Source: Eutreptiella sp. 'Long Island Sound 2002'
Taxonomy: Eukaryota > Euglenozoa > Euglenophyceae > Eutreptiales > Eutreptiaceae
Direction of reading: 5' to 3'
DNA: 64,000 nucleotides
NCBI GenBank assembly: GCA_964036045.1
Contig: OZ038384.1
Location: 31,601,771-31,665,770 of the forward strand
The notes beneath the pieces were generated by a model that was not told the origin of the DNA, ran no database searches, and saw only the letters and a program-made list of their open reading frames with translations. A program made the position numbers and the translations under genes. Shown here piece after piece: positions 10,857 to 23,725 of this stretch. How positions within the stretch are numbered: the first letter of the stretch is position 1; the number at the start of each line of letters is the position of its first letter.

Positions 10857-13251
10857 TAAAGAAGGTCCCTACCAGGACCGGCCCCTGCTATACCCCTTCC
10901 ACCATTTCCTGTCACTCCTATGGTCTTGCTTCTCACCAGGTTCTGCATGATCTTGCCCTATCCTGCACAATTTGCCACAAAAGATAGTAAAATATGGCTC
11001 CTTCACACAAATCCTGATCCCTTGCAATAACCAACTCCCAAGTACGATAGCTCCAATCCAAATAATCCACACTGAGGGCTTCCAAGGGTGTTTGAGGTCC
11101 TGCGTTGACACTCAACAACTCCTTTCAACACGCCGGTCGTCTCACGGTGCACACAGAGACACGGGCGTTGGGCATGTACATAGAATTGCACCAATAGAAT
11201 AATGGAAAAAGCCCTGAAATTGGCATATGAACACAAATCAAGCATAATTGGGGAAAGATGGAAACATACACAATCACAGCCAGAGACCCCTCATTCCCTG
11301 GACTCAAGACCTTCCCTTGTCTTGCCAACATGATGCCCTAAACCCAGTCAAATAAGATGGCTAAATGCCACGTGTCAAGAGTCACTCACTACACAAACCC
11401 CAAGAATGTGTTCCCTCCCAAGCCTCTAAATCCTAGCCCAATAGGGGAGGTGGCGTGTCATGGCCTAGAGTGGCAGTCAGGACCATGCCCTACGCTGACA
11501 TAACTTTGATTGGACTTGGAATCGAATGGGCTTGGAGAATTACCCCATGAAGATGACCTCACAACATAGCAAAATCAGGCAAATCACACCATATTGCCCA
11601 AAATTCAATTATGTACTCGAAAATGCATACGGCAAATTTTCAAATGCTCCATGCATGTGTCAAACCGGATAGGTAATATACAAGGGTGATATGAGACAAA
11701 CGTCCATGCCCAAGAATATCCCAACAATGGTCCCCAAGCCCCTCCGGATATATACATGCCATGCTTCACAAGTCAACTCACGAATTTGAGACCTAATTTT
11801 GTGAGGCCTCGTGTGCCACGCCAACAGATAAGCAACATATTATAGTTCACTGATCTCTAGGCACTTTACTGTTAGCCGACCAGTTGAGCACATAAAATAC
11901 ACAAATGAGCATGACATGAGGTCAAAAACATGCAAATAGTGCCAAATTCAAAGTAATCACAATAGTATATAACTTCGCTCACCCATGGTATCAACATATG
12001 GTTCAACACTCTATTGCTTGGAACTATTTATGAACAATCCCCCCACTTGGATCCCCAAATGGACGCATGAGAACACCTTCGAACCTCCTCGCGACATGCA
12101 CCATGAAAATGGGAAAATTGATAGTGGCGCTTGTGGGTCGCTCTGTAAGCCTTCCCACATGCACTATATGTGCGGTAGACTTAGTCTAGTGCTATGGAGG
12201 TCACCATTTTGACATGGGCGAAGCCCTTGCCATGTATGACTCTACATATCTTCGTACAAACGGAGGTATATAACATGGGCGTGAGCATAGCGAAGCACAT
12301 ACCATGCATATAACACATACTCTTAAAAGTGGCTCCCACCATGGTATGCCATGCCCCTCCATGGACATAACTTCACGTTAAAAATACGTAGGAACCCGAG
12401 AAAAGTTTCTATGCAACACCAACACTCATGCGGTACACTTGAAAGTCGCATTGAAATATTCGGTTGCATTGTCCAAGAGTTATATATCACTTTCTACCCT
12501 CTTGACCATTATCCCTTGCTACAGCTGGCATGTGTACATCTGAAAAGCGTTTGACGCTCCCCAAATTCAGTTGAGACCAAGGCGATTCCAGCCCATATCT
12601 CCGGATTGACACTTCTCGCGGTGGGCTGGAGATATGATTTTTCAAAGTGGCCTCACGAATCAATTTTGTTTCGCCTATATCTCCAAGGAAAATGAAGGAG
12701 ACAACAAGAATAAGGTTGATATGTGATCGGGGAAAAATGTAGAACCACTGGAATTCATCATATCCAGTGCGGCGACCTCGAAGTCGAAAATCCGATTCTG
12801 AATGTCTGAAAAATCGAATTAATTTTGCGAGTGTATAACATGAAAATTGCGGAAGCAACGAACCCTATTCTGATGAAATCTGACCATTCATCGGGGTTTC
12901 CGCTAAAATATCTGGAAATAACAGTTAACCAATCGGGTACCGCAAAATCGCGAGCCAACTGACAGTCGCGGATACATTGACAATCAGAACGGATAGCTGA
13001 AAAATTACGGAAACATTATGATAAAAAAACCCTGTTGATTCCTGATATTTTGATATATAAATCTCAGCCGGCGGCGCTTCGGTATTGAATGTGGCCTCTC
13101 ATAGCTGGAATGGCCAAGCCTATCACACTATCACATCAGGTTAGGTCAGGTGGATGGGAGAGTATGCTATCAGCCAATGGCGGCTTGCCGGCACATAGAT
13201 ACACACCCCAAGTGACCCAAAGATGGCCACGGGGGTCCGAACCGGCTTCGA
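10857..13251. other. AT-richer non-coding region, probably including the element E 5' LTR
   Basis: The base composition changes sharply to AT-richer DNA with no convincing coding frame. By position, the part adjoining 10857 should be the 5' LTR of element E, but the partner LTR is lost, so its outer boundary cannot be set. From about 13.08 kb to 13251 the sequence is GC-richer and unrelated to the following RT fragment, whose homology to element B begins near AGCTGATGAACAAG at 13252. I see no gene, RNA or inverted-repeat ends. Confidence 0.4.
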
Positions 13252-14250
13252 AGCTGATGAACAAGATCTTGTTCATCCTACGAAGGACACCTAAGGTGCA
13301 GGAACTTACATCCCGTGGGGCCCAGATGGAAGCACACATCGACGATGTGTGCCTCGGGACCAATACCCAGGAGGACCACCTAATCCTCTTTGGTGAGTTC
13401 TTTGCAGTCTGCCAAGAGAACCACACACGACTCAAGCTGGAGAAGTGTGAGTTCATGCAGGAGACCATGCAGTACCTGGGGTTTGACGTTGGCTATGGGT
13501 GGTGGACCCCAGCGAGCTCTAAGGCCAAACCCCTGATGGATGCTAAGGTACGACACGAAGACCCCAAGAAAGGACTTCATGATGTACGCAGATTCATTGG
13601 GGCGTGCAACTTCTATCGCGGCCATATCAAAAGCTTCACCTACACCAGCGCCATTCTGATGGACTTGATCAAGAAGAGTACTACTTGGCGCTCGGGCCCA
13701 AAAGAACAACAAGCGTCTGACGAGCTCAAAGACAAGGTGGCCAACGCTAAGTGCTTGGGCGTGCCTAGGGCACAAGGGGAGATTATCCTGGTGACCGACG
13801 CCAGCAATGTGGGCGGTGGTGGAACGTTGTTCCAATGGCAAGCACTAGAGAAGGAGGAGTTCAACTCGGCAATTTCCCAATCAAGGACGGAAGGTCTCAA
13901 CCGAGATGAAACTCTCAACCACAGCTACCCTGACGACAAGTGGGTCCTAGTACCTCTGGGTCACTGGAACTGGTAATGGAACCAGGCCAGGGGGAACTAC
14001 TCCACCTATGAGCAGGAATTGCTCGCGGGTAAACTAGTGCTATCCTCACAAGCACGACTGTTGGGGAGTAACCCTGTGGTCTGGCTGTGCGACCAAGAGC
14101 CGGTCCGCACTTTCCAGAAGGGCCCCCCACCTGAGAAGGCCAAGCTATGGCGCTGGTGGACCTACCTCAGTCAACTACGGCTGACAGTATACCATATCAA
14201 GGGAGTGAAGAACAAGTGTGCAGACTACATCAGCCGCAACAACTTCGACG
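13252..14250 (+). pseudogene. Half-element A: reverse transcriptase C-terminal part and RNase H
   Basis: Homology to element B starts at LMNKIL (near 13255). The RT active site reads HIDD (13335-13346) where most Ty3 enzymes have Y-x-D-D, followed by KLEKCEFMQETMQYLGF and the connection segment HDVRRFIGACNFYR. RNase H follows with ILVTDASNVGGGG (first catalytic Asp), YSTYEQELLAG (Glu) and DQEPVR (Asp). A TAA at about 13974-13976 replaces a Lys codon of element B in WNWKWN. The N-terminal fingers/palm of RT are absent. Confidence 0.85.
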
Positions 14251-15230
14251 CCCTGATTGGTGCCCGGTCTGAAGCGCTGGCTAATGAGGCGTTCAGCCGT
14301 ATGGACGTCCACTTGGACCTCAACATGACTATGATACGCCCCCTGGATGGACTCCAACAATCAAAGTACCTGAAGGAGTTGGGGGATATCTACAAGCGGC
14401 TGGAGAAACGCCTTGAACCCCTCCTGGTCAACCAAGATCAGTGGAAGAGGGACAAGAGCTACCTCTTACACGAGGACCGCATCGTCGTACCTAGTGACAG
14501 AGTCCCAGCGCTGCTGAAGTGGACCCATGAGTCCAGCGGTGGTGTGGGTGCTGACTGTACCCAGAGGCTATTCAAGCAGTGGTTCCACACTACGTGGACT
14601 GACGACCAACTGCGGAATACCCTCCAGCCAATCCGGACAAGTGCCCGTGCAGGTCCTGCAAACCAGGGGATATCAGGGACAGAGATCTCTACTCGACCCT
14701 GCCCATCCCTCACTGTGCTAACAGTGTTCTATACGTGGACTTCACGGAGGTGCAGATATTTGGGGGCTATGACTCTGCCCTCGTTGTAACCTGTGGGTTG
14801 ACCAGGTTTACCAGGGTGTTTTCATGTACCAAGCACATTGCCGGGGAGGAGACTATCATGATATCCTTGGAGGAGTGGTTTTGTGTCTATGGGGCGCCCA
14901 AGGAGATCAACTCCGATGAGGACGTACGAGTACGCTGAGATACCGGCTGGTACAAGAGGGTCCTGAGATCCCTCAATGTCCAGGTGTCTACACGGATCCC
15001 CTACTCGCACACCAGCAACCCCCTATGTGAGCGACAGATCCGTGTCCTCAAGGAGAATGTAAGGATATGGTGCAAAACTGAACGCACCAGAGACTGGGTG
15101 AGACTACTCCCCGTCATATCCTTGATGATGAACTCCCAAGAGAGTTCAGCTACTGGCTACTCGCCCCGTGAGCTATTCCTAGGGCGCCCGGCGTGGTTCC
15201 TACATGCCCCCTATCCAGAGGACACCCATT
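14251..15230 (+). pseudogene. Half-element A: integrase zinc-binding and catalytic domains, truncated
   Basis: The segment covers the linker after RNase H, the zinc-binding region (HESSGG here; HESSGH in element B, so the second His is lost), and the DDE core with VDFTEV, NSDEDV and NPLCERQI. A one-base deletion near 14632 shifts the frame relative to B, and a TGA near 14936 replaces a Ser codon. Homology ends at CCAGAGGACACCCATT (15230), corresponding to PYPEDTH in the integrase C-terminal part. The next base begins the 20/21-bp satellite. Confidence 0.85.
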
Positions 15231-18200
15231 ACTCCTCCGTGAATTGTTTACCCCCCTCCGTGAATCATTTTACCCCTCCGTGAATTGTTTACCCCCCTCC
15301 GTGAATTATTTGACCTTTGAGTGAATTGTTTACCCCCCTCCGTGAATTATTTGACCCCTGAGTGAATTGTTTACCCCCCTCCGTGAATTATTTGACCCCT
15401 CTGTGAACTATTTACCCCCCTCCGTGAATTATTTGACCCCTCTGTGAATTGCTTACCCCCCTGCGTGAATTCTTTGACCCCTCTGTGAATTGTTTACCCC
15501 CCTCCGTGAATTATTTCACTCCTCCGTGAATTATTTACCCCCCTCCGTGAATTATTTGACCCCTCTGTGAATTGTTTACCCCCCTCCGTGAATTATTTCA
15601 CCCCTCCGTGAATTATTTACACCCTTCCGTGAATTATTTGACCCCTCTGTGAATTGTTTACCCCCCTCCGTGAATTATTTGACCTCTCCGTGAATTGTTT
15701 ACCCCCCTCCGTGAATTATTTGACCCCTCTGTGAATTGTTTACCCCCCTCTGTGAATTCTTTGACGCCTTCGTGAATTATTTACCCCCCTCCGTGAATTA
15801 TTTGACCCCTCCGTGAATTATTTACCCCCCTCCGTGAATTATTTGACCCCTCCGTGAAATCTTTACCCCGCTCCGTGAGATATATTTTACCCCTCCGTGA
15901 ATTATTTACCCCCCTCCGTGAAGTATTTTACCCCTCCGTGAATTATTTACCCCCCTCCGTGAATGTTTTGGCCCCTCCGTGGATTATTTGACCCCTCCGT
16001 GAATTATTTGACCCCTCCGTGAATTATTTGACCCCTGCGTGAATTGTTTACCCCCCTTCGTGAATTATTTGACCCCTCCGTGAATTATTTACCCCCCTCC
16101 ATGAATTTTTTCACCCCTCTGTGAATTATTTTCCCCCCTCTGTGAATTATTTGACCCCTCCGTGAATTGTTTACCCCCCTCCGTGATTTTTTTGACCCCT
16201 CCGTGAATTGTTTACCCCCCTCCGTGAATTTTTTGACCCCTCTGTGAATTGTTTACCCCCCTCCGTGAATTATTTGACCCCTCCGTGAATTATTTACCCC
16301 CCTCCGTGAATTATTTCACCCCCCCGTGAAATCTTTACCCCCCTCCACGAATTATTTGACCCCTCCGTGAATTTTTAACCCCCCATCGTCAATCATTTGA
16401 CCCCTCTGTGAATCATTTACCCCCCTCCGTGAATTATTTGACCCCTCCGTAAATCTTCTACCCCCCTCCGTGAATTATTTCACCCCTCCGTGAATTATTT
16501 ACCCCCCTCCGTGAATTTTTTGACCCCTCCGTGAATTATTTACCCCCCTCCGTGAATTATTTCACCCCCCCGTGAAATCTTTACCCCCCTCCGCGAATTA
16601 TTTGATTCCTCCGTGAATTTTTAACCCTCCATCGTCAATCATTTGACCCCTCTGTGAATTATTTACCCCCCTCCGTGAATTATTTGACCCCTCCGTAAAT
16701 CTTTTACCCCCCTCCGTGAATTATTTCACCCCTCCGTGAATTATTTACCCCCCTCCGTAAATTTTTTACCCCGCTCCGTGAATTATTTTACCCCTCCGTG
16801 AATTATTTACCCCCCTCCGTGAATTTTTTGACGCCTGCGTGCATTGTTTACCCCCCCCCCGTGAATTATTTGACCCCTCCGTAAATCTTTTACCCCCCTC
16901 CGTGAATTATTTCACCCCTCCGTGAATTATTTACCCCCCTCCGTAAATTTTTTACCCCGCTCCGTGAATTATTTTACCCCTCCGTGAATTATTTACCCCC
17001 CTCCGTGAATTTTTTGACGCCTGCGTGCATTGTTTACCCCCCCCCCGTGAATTATTTCACCCCTCCGTGAAATATTTACCCCCCTCTGTGAATTATTTGA
17101 CCCCTCTGTGAATTGTTTACCCCCCTCCGTGAATTATTTCACCCCTCCGTGATTTATTTGACCCCCTCCGTGAATTATTTGACCCCTGCGTGAATTATTT
17201 ACCCCCCTCCCTGAATTCTTTCACCCCTCTGTGAATTGTTTACCCCCCTCCGTGAATTATTTGTCCCCTCCGTGAATTATTTACCCCCCTCTGTGAATTT
17301 TTTCACCCCTCTGTGAATTGTTTACCCCCCTCTGTGAATTATTTGACCCCTGCGTGCATTGTTTACCCCCTTCCGTGAATTATTTGACCCCTCTATGAAT
17401 TGTTTACCCCGTCCGTGAATTATTTCACCCCTCCGTGAATTGTTTACCCCCCTCTGTGAATTATTTGACGCCTTTGTGAATTGTTTACCCCCCTCCGTGA
17501 ATTATTTGACCCCTCCGTGATTTATTTACCCCCCTCCGTGAATTATTTCACCCCTCTGTGAATTGTTTACCCTGCTCTGTGAATCATTTGACCCCTCTGT
17601 GAATTATTTACCCCCCTCCGTGAATTCTTTTACCCCTCTGTGAATTGTTTACCCCCCTCCGTGAATTTTTTTCTCCCTCCGTGAATTATTTACCCCCCTC
17701 TGTGAATTATTTGACCCCTCCGTGAATTATTTACCCCCCTCCGTGAATTTTTTGACCCCTCCGTGAAATCTTTACCCCCGTCCGTGAATTATTTTACCCC
17801 TCCGTGAATTATTTACCCCCCTCTGTGAATTTTTTGACCCCTCTGTGAATTATTTACCCCCCTCTGTGAATTATTTCACCCCTCAGTGAATCGTTTACCC
17901 CCCTCCGTGAATTTCTTTACCCCTCCATGAATTATTTACCCCCCTCTGTGAACTATTTGGCTTCTCCGTGGATTATTTGACCCCTCCGTGAATTATCTGA
18001 CCCCTCCGTGAATTTTTTGACCCCTGCGTGAATTGTTTACCCCCCTCTGTGAATTTTTTCACCCCTCCGTGAATTTTTTACCCCCCTCCGTGAATTATTT
18101 GACCCCTCCGTGAATTATTTACCCCCCTCCGTGAATTATGTCAGCCCTCTGTGAATTATTCACCCCCCTCTGTGAATTATTTCACCCCTCCGTGAATCAT

Positions 18201-18790
18201 TTACCCCCCTCCGTGAATTTTTTGACCCCTCTGTGAATTGTTTACCCCCCTCCGTGAATTATTTGACCCCTCCGTGAATTATTTACCCCCCTCCGTGAAA
18301 TATTTTACCACTCGGTGAAATCTTTACCCCCCTCCGTGAATTATTTTACCCCTCCGTGAATTATTTGACCCCTCCGTGAATGATTTACCCCCCTCTGTGA
18401 ATTATTTGACGCCTCAGTGAAACCTTTACCCCCCTCCGTGAATTTTTTGACCCCTTCGTGAATTATTTACCTTCCTCTGTGAATTATTTTACCCCTCCGT
18501 GAATTGTTTACCCCCCTCTGTGAAATATTTTACCCCTCCGTGAATTCTTTATTCCGCTCTGTGAATTCTTTGACCCCTCTGTGAAATCTTTACCCCCCTC
18601 CGTGAATTTCTTTACCCGTCTGTGAATTATTTACCCCCCTCCGTGAATTATTTGACCCCTCTGTGAATTGTTTACCCCCCTCCGTGAATTATCTGACCCC
18701 TCCGTGAATTATTTACCCCCCTCCGTGAATTTTGTGACCCCTCCGTGAATTTTTTGACCCCTCTGTGAATTATTTGACCCCTGTGTGTGT
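15231..18790. repeat. 20/21-bp satellite array (~3.56 kb)
   Basis: Roughly 170 tandem copies of a unit like CCCTCCGTGAATTATTTAC. Two alternating variants, a 21-bp form with six C (TTTACCCCCCTCCGTGAAT) and a 20-bp form with four C (TTTGACCCCTCCGTGAAT), make a ~41-bp dimer for most of the array. Larger internal duplications occur: blocks starting at GTAAATC (16449, 16695, 16881) are offset by 246 and 186 bp. There are no spacers, so it is not CRISPR-like. It begins exactly at the broken integrase gene of half-element A and carries no coding capacity. Confidence 0.95.
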
Positions 18791-19352
18791 GTCAATTACT
18801 TTGGGGGTCTAGACCCTCCTAGGAATTGAAGCATAGGGTCGCGTCACTTATTTTTCGGGTCCAGACCCCCATAGGAATTGATGGTAGGGTCGTGTCAATT
18901 GTTTTGGGGGTCTAGACGCCCATAGGAATTGGCGCATAGGGTCGCGTCAATTATTTTTGGGTTCTAGACCCCCCTAGGAATTGGCGCAGAGGGTCGCGTC
19001 AATTTTTTTAGGGGTCTAGACCCCCCTAGGAATTGACGCATAGGGTCGCGTCAATTTTTTTGGGGGTCTAGACCCCCATAGGAATTGGCGCATAGGGTCG
19101 TGTCAATTATTTTGGGGGTCTAGACCCCCATAGGAATTGGCGCATAGGATTGCGTCAATTATTTTGGGGGTCCAGACCCCCATAGGAATTGGCGCCTAGG
19201 GTCGCGTCAATTAGTTTTGGGGGTCTGGACCCCCTAGGAATTGACGCATAGGGTCGCGTCAATTATTTTAGGGGTCTAGACCCCCATAGGAATTGACGCA
19301 TAGGGTCGCGTCAATTTTTTTGGGGGTCTAGACCCCCATAGGAATTGGCGCA
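18791..19352. repeat. 52-bp satellite with internal palindrome
   Basis: About eleven units of ~52 bp of the form agggtcgcgtcaatt, a T-rich run, GGGGGTCTAGACCCCC, then ataggaattggcgcat. The 16-bp core GGGGGTCTAGACCCCC is a perfect palindrome in most copies (decayed in some to ..TCCAGA.. or ..TCTGGA..). It directly follows the 20/21-bp array. Confidence 0.95.
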
Positions 19353-19505
19353 TAGCAGGGGGGTGCACCACCTCAGTGGAATATTTATCCACATGGGGGG
19401 GGGGTACACCACTTCAGTGGAATATTTATCCAGAGGGGGAGGTACACCACCTCAATGGAATATTAATCCACAGGGGGGGGGGTACCCCACCTCAGTGGAA
19501 TATTT
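19353..19505. repeat. ~40-bp tandem repeat, four copies
   Basis: Units contain a G run, then gtacaccacctcagtggaatatttatcca. The cagtgga (or caatgga) anchors are at 19374, 19415, 19453 and 19493, giving spacings of 41, 38 and 40 bp. Variation in G-run length explains the uneven period. Confidence 0.9.
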
Positions 19506-19821
19506 TTCTCAGCCTCCCATTTTCCCCAATGCCCCATTTCCCACCCTTTTTTTTCTTTTGGGGGGGGGTGTTCCCCTGTGTTGCATGCACTCCCGTTCTT
19601 CCCAACTTCCAATCTTCATGATGGTCTTTCTTGTGGTGGGTGGCTGTGTTGGGGGAGGGGGAGTGTCAGACTTTTTCTTGTCCCTTTCTGACAGGAAGGA
19701 AGGAAGGGAGGGGGCGGGTCCCACACTTTTATCGGACTTTTGCTGAGATGTGTCCTGTTTTATGTCCTTGACACGAGATGCCAAATCAGACTCCAGACTT
19801 CAGACTTTATACACATAGCTG
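19506..19821. other. Spacer, nothing recognised
   Basis: Unique-looking sequence with T and G homopolymer runs (for example near 19547-19569). It lies between the ~40-bp repeats and the 1.66-kb duplication. No coding or RNA signal is seen. Confidence 0.4.
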
Positions 19822-21373
19822 CGGTACAACACTAGGGTCGCCTCGGGTGTGGGGGCTTCTTCGGAGTATGAAGCCATGACATCGTTGCTCTGTGCTCGGC
19901 AGTTGGCGCTGTAGCAAGGCGTCCATTGGGTGGTGCCAAATTTCGAGTCTGTTGTAGGTGCCTTGCACATTCACCACGAGGGTGGGCGTTGTGGTGACGG
20001 AATACATCACCTAAAGGCCCCGACACTAGGGACTAAGCGCCTAGTTTCAATGGCTGCGATCACTATCCGAGTCACAGCTCTCCAATGGATCAGCGCAATC
20101 AATGTGGCGGGTGATGCAGCGACCACACAGTATATTGGCAAGCGATTCTCACTTGAATATTGTTCCACCTCTAGACCTTACTGCCCCTGTGCGAATTTCT
20201 TGGAACACTACCAAGTGGCCCCCATTGACGTGCAAGAGTGGTGGCAAGAGCAAGCGGGGACCAGCGATATCTACGGCCACCCATGGGGACCAAACTACGG
20301 GCCCGGCCTCGGCTCGCCCTTGGAATGTTTCAACGGTGACCAACAAAGGACCCTTGGTAGCCCATCGCATGTGCAACCTCCCCGCCATGACGTTACTAGT
20401 GGAGCGGTGCGAACAACGAACCATACCACTATGCATACGGTGTATGTTCTGAGACAGCTGCCTAGCGCCCATCTGGGGGCCAGTCTTGGAAATGGGGACT
20501 ATAGGACACGGGACCGACCGTTGTCTGGAATTCGTTAGGGGGTCCATATTGGAAACACAAAAGGAATAGGACTTGGGTGTGAATTGACACACAAGCGAAG
20601 GCAAAAGCCAATCAAGAGACTTAGCATCAACCATTTCGGCGCTTTCAGGCGGGTCATGGCTTGGACTACATGGCCCTAGGAGCTGCCACATGCGTCCCAT
20701 GGGTGCTAGAGTACCCGCATTGTCACCAAACGGCCATCCAAACACATGCCGAGCGCGTTAGAAGGGTTTGAAAAAACTCGTTGCCAAAATCTTAGGTGCC
20801 ATTCAAAAACCCAAAGGCGAGCATTTTCAGGGCTTTTCCGGGCTTTCGGGGTTTTTTGGGACTAATGAGGAGTTGCTAGGCCTTTGGCCTTCTGAAAGTC
20901 ACACATTCTTGAGTCATTGACCAACCATTTCATACCGCTGACCATTGCATGGGGGTCAAGTCAACGAAAGATTTCTTTCAAGAAATTCCTCAACAATTCA
21001 TGAACTACAACGGGGCAACATTCCAATTGAAGGGAAGTGTTTTATAGTACGATCCAAGCAATGCGAAAGAGTTGTAAACGTTTTCTAGCATCTGAACTGT
21101 CTAGTAAGTTTTTGATACACCAATGCTTGAGGCAAAGATCCCTTTGATCTGAATTGCAACTACTACGGCAATGCAACGGAAGCGTGAAGGGCCATGCAGA
21201 TGGGGCTTTTCTTGGGGTGCCCCGGGCACTTTTGCGCCAGGCACCGGCATGGGTACTTGAAAAGTGCCACTCCGTCCATCCGCACCTGTATCCTCGGCTC
21301 CGGCGTCGGGGCGGCCGTGAGTCTGAGCATCACATGCCGTGCATGGGAGACCCACTGCCAATAGTGGTGCACC
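19822..21373. repeat. 1.55-kb duplicated module, copy 1
   Basis: Begins CGGTACAACACTAGGG and ends around the shared GTGGTGCACC. It is repeated 1,660 bp further on. An ORF at 19930-20538 (plus) and frames on the minus strand are open in both copies, but none matches a known domain. The minus strand near 21160-21420 reads more like protein (RIQVRMDGVALFKYPCR). It could be a decayed transposon piece; function unknown. Confidence 0.85.
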
Positions 21374-21481
21374 GGGTGGGGAGGGGCAGGGATGGGAGGC
21401 GGGCAAAAAATCGGGACACACAACGGCGGCACCGCGCGATTCGGGGGGAGTAGGGGACGACTAGAGAGAAAAGTGCCTAGT

Positions 21482-23031
21482 CGGTACAACACTAGGGTCG
21501 CCTCGGGTGTGGGGGCGTCTTCGGAGTATGAGGCCATGACATCGTTGCTCTGTGCTCAGCAGTTGGCGCTGTAGCAAGGCGTTCATTGGGTGGTGCCAAA
21601 TTTTGGGGGCTGTTGTAGGTGCCTTGCACACTCACCACGAGGGTGGGCGTTGTGGTGACGGAATACACCACCTATATGCGCAGACACTAGGGACTAAGCG
21701 CCTAGTCCCAATGGCTGCGATCACTATCCGACTAACACCTCTCCAATGGATTAGCGCGATCAATGTGGCGGGTGATGCAGCGACCACACAGTATAGTGGC
21801 AAGCGATTCTCACTTGAATATTGTTCCGGCTCTAGGCATTACTGCCCCTGTGCGAATTTATTGGAACACTACCAAGTGGCCCTCATTGACGTGCAAGAGT
21901 GGTGGCAAGAGCAAGCGGGGACCAGCGATATCTACGGCCACCCATGGGGACCAAACTACGGGCCCGGCCTCGGCTCGCCCTTGGAATGTTTCAACGGTGA
22001 CCAACAAAGGACCCTTGGTAGCCCATCGCATGTGCAACCTCCCCGCCATGACGTTACTAGTGGAGCGGTGCGAACAACGAACCATACCACTATGCATACG
22101 GTGTATGTTCTGAGACAGCGGCCTAGCGCCCATCTGGGGGCCAGTCTTGGAAATGGGGACTATAGGACACGGGACCCACCGTTGGTTGGAATTCGTTAGG
22201 GGGTCCATATTGGAAACACAAAAGGAATAGGACTTGGGTGTGAATTGACACACAAGCGAAGCCAAAAGCCAATCAAGAGACTTAGCATCAACCATTTCGG
22301 CGCTTTCAGGCGGGTCATGGCTTGGACTACATGGTCCTAGGAGCTGCCACATGCGTCCCATGGGTGCTAGAGTACCTGCATTGTCGCCAAACGGCCATCC
22401 AAACCCATGCCGAGCGCGTTAGAAGGGTTTGCGAAAACTGGTTGCCAAAATCTTAGGTGCCATTCAAAAACCCAAAGGCGAGCATTTTCAGGGCTTTTCC
22501 GGGCTTTCGGGGCTTTTTGGGACTTATGAGGAATTGCTAGGCCTTTGGCCTTCTGAAAGTCACACATTCTTGAGTAATTGACCAACCATTTCATACCGTT
22601 GACCATTGCATGGGAGTCAAGTCAACGAAAGATTTCTTTCAACCAATTCCTCAACAATTCATGAACTACAACGGGGCAACATCCCAATTGAAGGGAAGTG
22701 TTTTTTAGTACGATCCAAGCAATGCGAAAGAGTTGTAAAGGTTTTCTAGCATGTGAACTGTCTAGTAAGTTTTTGATACACCAATGCTTGAGGCAAAGAT
22801 CCCTTTGATCTCAATTGCAACTACGGCAATGCAAGGGAAGCGTGAAGGGCCATGCAGATGGGGCTTTCCTTGGGGTGCCCCGGGTACTTTTGCGCCAGGC
22901 ACCGGCATGGGTACTTGAAAAGTGCCACTCCGTCCATCTGCACCTGTATCCTCGGCTCCGGCGTTGGGGCGGCCGTGATTCTAAGCATCACATGCCGTGC
23001 ATGGGAGACCCACTGCCAATAGTGGTGCACC
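21482..23031. repeat. 1.55-kb duplicated module, copy 2
   Basis: Near-identical to 19822-21373, with most differences in the first ~250 bp and long identical stretches (for example the region around CAAGAGTGGTGGCAAGAGC). Copy 1 and copy 2 are separated by a 108-bp G-rich spacer (21374-21481) absent after copy 2. The corresponding plus ORF is 21552-22199. A minus ORF (22367-22606) with MKWLVNYSRMCDFQKAKGLA looks protein-like but ends early. Confidence 0.85.
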
Positions 23032-23725
23032 AGCGTCTTGTGCTACCACACCATCGTTGGGCCTTTGTGCCCGGTGCCTGTAGTTGTGGGAGCCCACCCA
23101 CTTGAATGTGCTGTTGTAAGCACACGTGCAAATAATCAGAGGTGGTGTTACCCCACGGCAAGGGCTACCAAGTAGGCTGCCAAGTTGGGCTGGACGTGCG
23201 TCACATTGGTTGATGCGGTTTGGTGCGTGTTCATAAGCATAGTGATGTTCGGCCGTGCCTTTCCTTGTCTCACGGCGGGGGGGGGGGGGGGATGATGAAG
23301 GGGGCCGTCTCAGTATAGCGGCCCAAGAGCCACATTGGCATGCCTACTTGTTCAACTATTTGGAGGCCGCACCGCCAATTGGGGTAGTAACGGTGGTGGG
23401 TTCACTGACCCGAGGTTAGCACAGCGGGGCATTCCTCCTTCGGGGGACTACAGTCCGCCAAATACGCCTCTTGGGGCTGCTTGAAGCAACCCTTGGCCCA
23501 TGCGCCTTGCTCGACCCACCTTCGGGCCCATCTACCATGAGTCGTCAAAGTCGTTGCCCACACTAAGACCCATAGCACCCCCTAGAAGTAGGTGTGGTGG
23601 TCTACGAGGACCCCCTGTATGGGTCGGCCTTCCCCCTTGGCGAGGAATTTGATGGTGTCATCCACCCACATCATTGTACGGTCGGCCATTGGGGGAACCG
23701 TGTACGTTGCATAGGCCATGCCTAT
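23032..23725. other. Spacer with a G15 run, no gene
   Basis: Follows the duplication. It holds a homopolymer of about 15 G at 23277-23291, which could also be a sequencing or assembly weak point. No supportable coding frame. Confidence 0.4.

Noticed and set aside
13089-13251. Start of the half-element A protein at 13089
   Set aside because: The first ~55 codons of that ORF have no homology to B; the RT match begins only at 13252, so the upstream part is accidentally open flanking sequence.
15231-18790. Short regular repeats resembling a CRISPR array
   Set aside because: Units are contiguous with no unique spacers, there are no cas genes, and the setting is eukaryotic; it is a satellite.
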